Shown piece by piece: positions 58,798 through 64,000 of a stretch of DNA of 64,000 nt. The stretch is from the NCBI GenBank assembly GCA_963555705.1, contig OY743177.1, positions 806,001-870,000 of the forward strand, given 5' to 3'. Positions within the stretch are counted from its first letter, which is position 1; every line of letters starts with the position of its first letter. Below the pieces are notes generated by a model that did no database searches, was not told where the DNA came from, and saw nothing but the letters and a program-made list of their open reading frames with translations. The translations under genes were made by a program, and so were the position numbers. This DNA is from Ligustrum vulgare (taxonomy: Eukaryota; Streptophyta; Magnoliopsida; Lamiales; Oleaceae).

Positions 58798-59751
58798 CTA
58801 AAGAAAACTACCACTGGCATATATATTAGCATAAATATTAGCATATCTGGGAAGAGACATTTAAGGAAGGTGGGGTTTTATAGCAGACTTTGTGAATTCC
58901 ATCGGTGATTTTCGTGCTTTGGAAGTGGATTATATATACATTGTTTTATCATCTATTATAACATAAGTTATAAAATCTTGTCCATTAATAATTGTACTAA
59001 ATAAAAAGAACAATAAACTTGTACATAAAAAATAAATAAAAACTTGTGAGGCGCCAGGTCGGACTCAGGGCCATGCTGGCCTAGAGATTTCAGGCATGTT
59101 AGCCTATTCCTGGATGGTTGTCCTCTATTTGATTTTCAAAGCTGTTACCTCAAGCCTTCACCTAGAGATGCACTTCTTATTCTGTGTACGTAGTCCAGTA
59201 ACAACATCTGTAATCGACATGTGATCTCTTGGAAAGTCTTTTGAACACACCACTCCAATTCCCAACATGCCAGATATGGAATCCTTGATCTTATTAGTAA
59301 TGTTTTCCAGTTGCATTGTTGGATCCACAATTTCCATTACTCTGATTGGTATTGCACTGCTGACATAATTATGAAGTGATCCTCAAATGAATCATGTGTT
59401 GGTCTCATGTTTGTCAACATCTCTAGTACAAGAATACCATAGCTATATACATCTCCTTTTATCGTAACTCTGTCGTCCATGCCATATTCTGCATGTACAT
59501 TCAAGATATTAGATTAGTTATGTAAACAGAAATGGCAATACTTCACAATTATTGGAACAAAAGAATTATGTGCATGGTTATTATGAATATATGAAAAGGT
59601 TGGATAGTAAAATACATTACAATTTAATTTATTTTTGGTTTGATTTGGTTTGGTTTTCTTTCCTAGCATTGTCCTAATAGCAAGGTGTTGTAAAAAATGT
59701 GACGGGAATAATAAAATAAAATAAAACATAAAACATAAATGTAGAAGAGAG

Positions 59752-60480
59752 ATGAAGCGAGGTATGCCGAAGCAAATCTCCTTAAGACATATTTCGCCCC
59801 CTGCAAAGGTGCCAACAGGATCGAAGGACGTCTGTCTCCCAAGATACAACGCTTCTTCCAAAGTAGGTACTGCACTATACCCACCTTGTCGGTCGAACCA
59901 AAGTCTGACTTGTATTCTTATAAAATGGAATGAAAACCGAGCCTTTAGAGAATTCCAGAAATTATTTTCGCAAAATTTTGTTAAAGTAAAATATTGAGAG
60001 AGAGAGAGAATATATAAAATAAGAATATGATTTTGGTGTGAAGAAATTGAAAATGAGTTGCCCTATTTATAGAATTCAAAGTATCTTTTGGAAAGTGTGT
60101 GCCTTTTTTGAATAGGTGCACCAATTGATCTGGATCATCTTGAGACATTGGATCAAGATCTCACGATCCAGATTAATTTCTGGAATGAATGCATCCATTC
60201 ACCATCCCATGCACCTATTGACCTTGCCATGCAGAACTGAAGCCTTATCACCATCCACGCATGTGCCAACTCACCGAGCCTCCCAATGCCATGTCACCGA
60301 GCCATGATTTCAATTACGAAAAATTTAAGGCTCCTCAATGCTCCTTGCGACGATGCGTACGTGCTCCTCTAAAACGTCCAACGCGAACTTTGTGACGTGC
60401 GCGGGCTGATTCCAGGACCGGGATCGGGGTCGGGGTCGCGGACACGGGTTGTGCTACGCACCACCTTGCAGTGGCTAGCC
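59752..60480. other. Intron of the kinase pseudogene, unidentified inserts
   Basis: The minus strand at 59760-59890 has coding-like words (EEALYLGRQTSFDPVGTF) that I cannot assign. 60140-60480 is GC-richer and may be an LTR fragment. No ends were found. Confidence 0.25.
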
Positions 60481-61078
60481 ATGTAACGCACTATTGATAG
60501 TCATGGTATAGATGGACTAGTTGTATTAAATTACAACTTAGAATAATACCACAATATATAAACAAGTATATTTTTTTGTAAACTTCCTATTTGGGATACA
60601 AGTTACCATATATAGGACACTAAAAGTGGGATTTTAGAATATTTGGCCTCTTATTGGAGACTTTTCCAATTCACCCAATTAATTAATTACATGGTCCATG
60701 TTATTAAATAGACAACATTTAATAACCTAATTACTTTCTATTAATTCAACCCATTAATTCAATTAATTCCAACACAAGGTTCTATAAGGCGTAAAGCATA
60801 TGAAGGACCGGAGGTCAAGCCTCAAGCTTTATGAACCTAGGCGTACTAAGGCGAAGCATAGGTGTGGTAAGGCATTTTCCTATTTTTAATATTATTTAAT
60901 AATTCAAAATCAATAAAATAATAAATTAATGCAAACCGGAGACTGTGTTTGGGCTAGGGTGGTTTTTGTGTTCAACTAATTTCCTTTTTGAATTTTTGCA
61001 ATTAATGGTTGAGCATTTTGTTTGTCTAAATATCAATCAAGAAAATACCAGTTGCCAAGAAAAATGGCTCAGGTCTTT

Positions 61079-62487
61079 TGATAAGTGTATTTTATACACT
61101 TATTTCTATCCTAAAAGTAGGATTTTACATGTTTGTTTTAGAATATTTGGTATTTATTTTGTGTTATTTGTTTACATTTCAGAAATAATCCCAAAGTCGA
61201 GAAAATAAAGGAATTGAAGCTAAAATTGAGCAATTGGATGTAAAAAGTGTCAAAGTGAGCAAATCAAGAATTGATGCAGTCAATCAAATAGCTAATTTGA
61301 AGAAAAAATCGAATTTGGAAGAAATCAGAAGTTCATGGGCTAAATTGCAACAATCAGAAGTTGGAGGACTTGCTGTGCAATTAAAAGACAGGGACCAAAT
61401 TGTAACATTTAAAAGTCAGAAATTGCCTTAAACCATATAACCGTGCGGTTGCACGGTCAAAAAATTCAGCGACTGAAGTTTACCTGCAGAGTCATGCGAT
61501 CGCGTGTTTTTGAACCGTGCGGTCGCACGGTAGTCTCGACTGGGCCTCAGCTAGGCTTTTTGCGCGGAATTCAATAATTTTCTCCACAATTAACCTAATT
61601 CTCACGAACTTCTATAAATACCAGACCTAAGGCACGAAATTAGGGTTCCCAATCTTCTCAATTCATGCCAAAACGTTGTCTAACTGCTGAGGGATCCATA
61701 GGAGGCCAAATTTAAGATTGAAGAACAAGGATCAAGAATATGAACGAGGTGACATCTTTTCATACTTCTTGTGATTTATTTTCAATCATGTATTTAGGCT
61801 AGGTTTTAATTGTTGGAATTGTGATGATACTTTGTTTACCGGATTCCATGTTTTGATTTAGTATTTTAATTTAAGCTTTTTATGGGTTTGAGCAATTGAT
61901 TGTGTATTTATTTTCATCTATAATTGTGGACGCATAATTATTTGATGTTTGTGATAATTTTCTATGTTCGAAAGAGTAGGAAATTATTGGACTTGAGTCA
62001 ATTGCCACAAGGTTCGATAGGGGATAGAAATATACCCCTATACTTTGTGTAATCCCAAAAAGTGTTCATAAATCGATAATGCTTTTCTATAGGTTTGGAT
62101 TTGTCATAGAAATATAGTCAAATTCCTTAGAGAAAAAGGTTTTAATTCACCGTTCGAAAGAGGGTTTTAAAAACATAAGGAACATGGATTTTCAATTTCC
62201 CATAAATTGTCGTTAAATGTTTAATTCAAAATATGGATGATGGAACAAAGTGGAATCACAATTCTAACATGTTTATTTCATAAGTTTTTATAAATCAAAT
62301 TTTCTCGCTTTCTTAGTTTAATCTTTAGTATAGTTTAAAATTCAAAATTCTCAAATTCAAACAATTTCTCGTTCCGGTTAAGGTAGTAATCTAAAATACA
62401 ATTTAAAACAATCTCTGTGGGATCGATACTTTGACTTAAAATCCACTTTATTACTTTCGCGACCCGTGCACTTGCGGAGCGTTGTCA
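61079..62487 (+). mobile_element. LTR in the kinase pseudogene intron
   Basis: It starts TGATAAGTGTATTTTATACAC and ends GCACTTGCGGAGCGTTGTCA. The flanks TCTTT (61074-61078) and CCTTT (62488-62492) fit a 5-bp duplication with one mismatch. The end region holds CTCTGTGGGATCGATA, as in the LTR at 11733. No internal sequence follows, so it is a solo LTR. It carries GC-rich palindromes at 61440-61531. Confidence 0.82.
61440..61531. repeat. GC-rich palindromic array (CCGTGCGG type)
   Basis: ACCGTGCGGTTGCACGGT (61440-61457) and ACCGTGCGGTCGCACGGT (61514-61531) are near-perfect palindromes. TGCGATCGCG lies around 61499 and TTCAGCGACTGAA around 61471. Centre spacing is about 22.5, 28.5 and 23. Confidence 0.85.
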
Positions 62488-62700
62488 CCTTTTTCCACCT
62501 AGGCGCGCTTTAGGCGGCTAACGTAGAGATGATTGCCTTTCTTCGAGGCATGGTGTTTTTTCGTGCATAGGATAGCCTTTTAGAACACAACCTAACAATG
62601 CCTGTGGTATGCAATATTGGAAAGAATAAAAAAATAAATTTCTTTGTTATACTATTACTATCCCAAACTATTTAATCCTTCATATATATTAAACATGCAG
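62488..62700. other. Short intron remainder of the kinase pseudogene
   Basis: Unassigned sequence between the solo LTR and kinase exon 1. Nothing recognised. Confidence 0.4.
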
Positions 62701-63400
62701 ATGAAAGTAGACATTGGAAGCCAAAACTGGAGCAATATAACCTATGGTCCCCTTGATTGCCATTGAGCTGCTGTCATGTGTTGGAAATGTTGGAAATAAC
62801 TTTGGATAATCCAAAATCACCGACATAAGCAGTCATATTATCATCTAAAACTATATTACTTGGCATCAAATCACATGGATTGTAATCGAACCTGTACCAC
62901 AATGCAAGTACTCAAGTGCAGATGCAATATCAATGGCAATGTTTAACCTCTGCACCAAAGTAAGATTCCTAGTATTTTCATCCTGGTGCAGCAATTTTTC
63001 CAAGCTTCAATTAGTCTTGAACTCATAAACCATGCCTTGAAATCGTTTCCCTGGAAATCCGTGCTCAAACAGATGCTTAATATTTTCAAAAGGTTTCTAT
63101 GTCTTGAACCTCTTAGTGCAGTGCATTCTGCCATAAAACTTCTAGAGGCTCCACTGACATGGAGACGGAGAACCTTCACTGCTATCAGAGTCTGTCCATC
63201 ATTTAGAATTCCCTTGTATACAACTCCATATCTTCCTGCACCAATTAAGTTTTCTTCAGAGAATCCACCTGTGGCTCCCAGGAGATCTGCATATGAAAGT
63301 CTCAAAACTTGGTTTCCGAATAATGTCATGGAAATTTTTTCTTGGATATTTCTTCTCAGGTAAAAAAAATACGTAGAAACATCCTGAAAGAGTTAGTGTG

Positions 63401-64000
63401 TGATAAGTGTATTTTATACACTTATTTATCTATCAAAATTAGGATATTATAATATTTTTCTTGAATAAATTCTACGTAATTGTTATTATTTTTCATTATT
63501 TCAGGTTTTTATCCCAAAATGAAGAAAAATGAGGAATTGAAGAAATTATACAAAAATTGGATGGAAAAACTCAAAAGTGGAGCAAATTGGAGAAAGTCAA
63601 GACTCAAGGACCTACTTATCATATATGGAAGAATTCAGTAACTTGAAGGACAATTTATTTTACATGGACTTAGGGTTAATTTGTGTATATATATATATAT
63701 ACACATGTTGCTGAATGAAAAGGAGGAGGCCGTGAGCAGTTGGGGAGAAGAAATAAAACAGAGGAGCAGAATTCTTCTTGTAAGAGGGGTTGGTCGGCTG
63801 GGGAAAAAAAAAAAAAAAAGGCAGATTAATTAAGGAGGTAGCCGAGTGAATTAACAAAGTGGAGAAATACACAGGCGGCTGCTGGTGCTAACTAAGTAGG
63901 AGGGCAGCACTATTGGTGAAAAACGTGGTTGGCTGTGTGGGTTGGTAGAAAACTTTGGAGACAAGATTTGAGGAATAGAAGAGGTTGTCGGCTGTGAGTT
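63401..64000 (+). mobile_element. LTR start, cut by the window edge
   Basis: It begins TGATAAGTGTATTTTATACAC, identical over the first 25 bases to the LTR at 61079, preceded by GTGTG as a possible target site. It interrupts the kinase pseudogene just upstream of its kinase domain. Its 3' end lies outside the window. Confidence 0.75.

Larger units (their letters stand above)
59158..63396 (-). pseudogene. LRR receptor-like kinase pseudogene (subfamily XII type), kinase part
   Basis: Read right to left. From about 63396 the frame gives LSYADLLGATGGFSEENLIG, the glycine loop GAGRYGVVYKG and AVKVL with the ATP-binding lysine. After 62943, frames shift among EKLLHQDENTR, IAIDIASALEYLHCG, HVDLMPSNIVLDDN, VGDFGLSKVIS and SMAIKGTIGYIAP. 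The catalytic loop has M where the HxDLKPxN lysine should be. Near 62727 the first exon ends. The second exon (59158-59488) begins EYGMDDRVTIKGDVYSYGIL and ends VCSKDFPRDHMSITDVV, about 15 residues before TGA. This exon border is the conserved one in subfamily XII. Several frameshifts and stops make it dead. Such kinases sense microbial patterns at the plasma membrane. The LRR part would lie beyond 63400, where an LTR now sits; the 3.2-kb intron holds another. Confidence 0.87.

Overview
The window is nuclear DNA from a flowering plant, most likely a eudicot; I cannot name the species. The evidence is an AT-rich background with microsatellites, spliced genes with GT-AG introns, plant gene families (R2R3-MYB, SKP1-like, CUL3, histone H2B, LRR receptor kinase) and a dense set of plant transposons (Ty3-gypsy Athila/Tat-like, CACTA, hAT, Mutator-like, PIF/Harbinger, TRIM, SINE).

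Only one gene looks fully intact: a three-exon R2R3-MYB of subgroup 4 (32076-33602, +). It encodes 286 residues, with an EAR-type repression motif and a C-terminal cysteine motif. Its 5' region carries AC elements, the sites that MYBs of the phenylpropanoid pathway bind. A possible small spliced gene (51244-52968, -) encodes only 35 residues. Other gene-like sequences are broken or partial: a two-domain SKP1-like gene (2518-5822), the first exon of a cullin 3 (21051-21209), a bZIP remnant (29241-29375), a histone H2B that lost its histone fold (47897-48247), and an LRR-receptor kinase pseudogene (59158-63396).

Layout. 1-8.3 kb: a gypsy integrase tail, then the SKP1-like pseudogene with a hAT MITE in an exon and a solo LTR in an intron, then a 2.4-kb gypsy LTR. 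8.3-17 kb: decayed sequence, then a CACTA region containing a solo LTR, a transposase-family gene and the CACTA right end. 17-20 kb: nothing recognised. 20-28.3 kb: Tat-like LTR and primer-binding site, a minisatellite, the CUL3 fragment, a TRIM-like element, a Mutator-like element holding a hAT MITE, and two tandem-repeat fields. 28.3-38 kb: the MYB gene among small MITE-like repeats. 38-44 kb: a Harbinger element with a Mutator-like element inside it, then a 779-bp CACTA with a SINE-like insert. 44-53 kb: mostly quiet, with the H2B pseudogene, an RNase H fragment cut by a CACTA end, and the small-gene candidate. 53-64 kb: Athila-like gag-protease remains and LTRs, and the kinase pseudogene with an LTR in its intron.

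The most unusual signal lies in the LTRs that begin with TGATAAGTGT. Several contain a small array of GC-rich palindromes in otherwise AT-rich DNA. The core differs between copies (TTACGGCCGTAA, GCGATCGC, a CCGTGCGG type) while the spacing is nearly constant: pairs 20-23 bp apart, and in three arrays two pairs separated by exactly 52 bp. One copy lacks the array altogether. I know of no described function for it. All boundaries and splice sites were read by eye.
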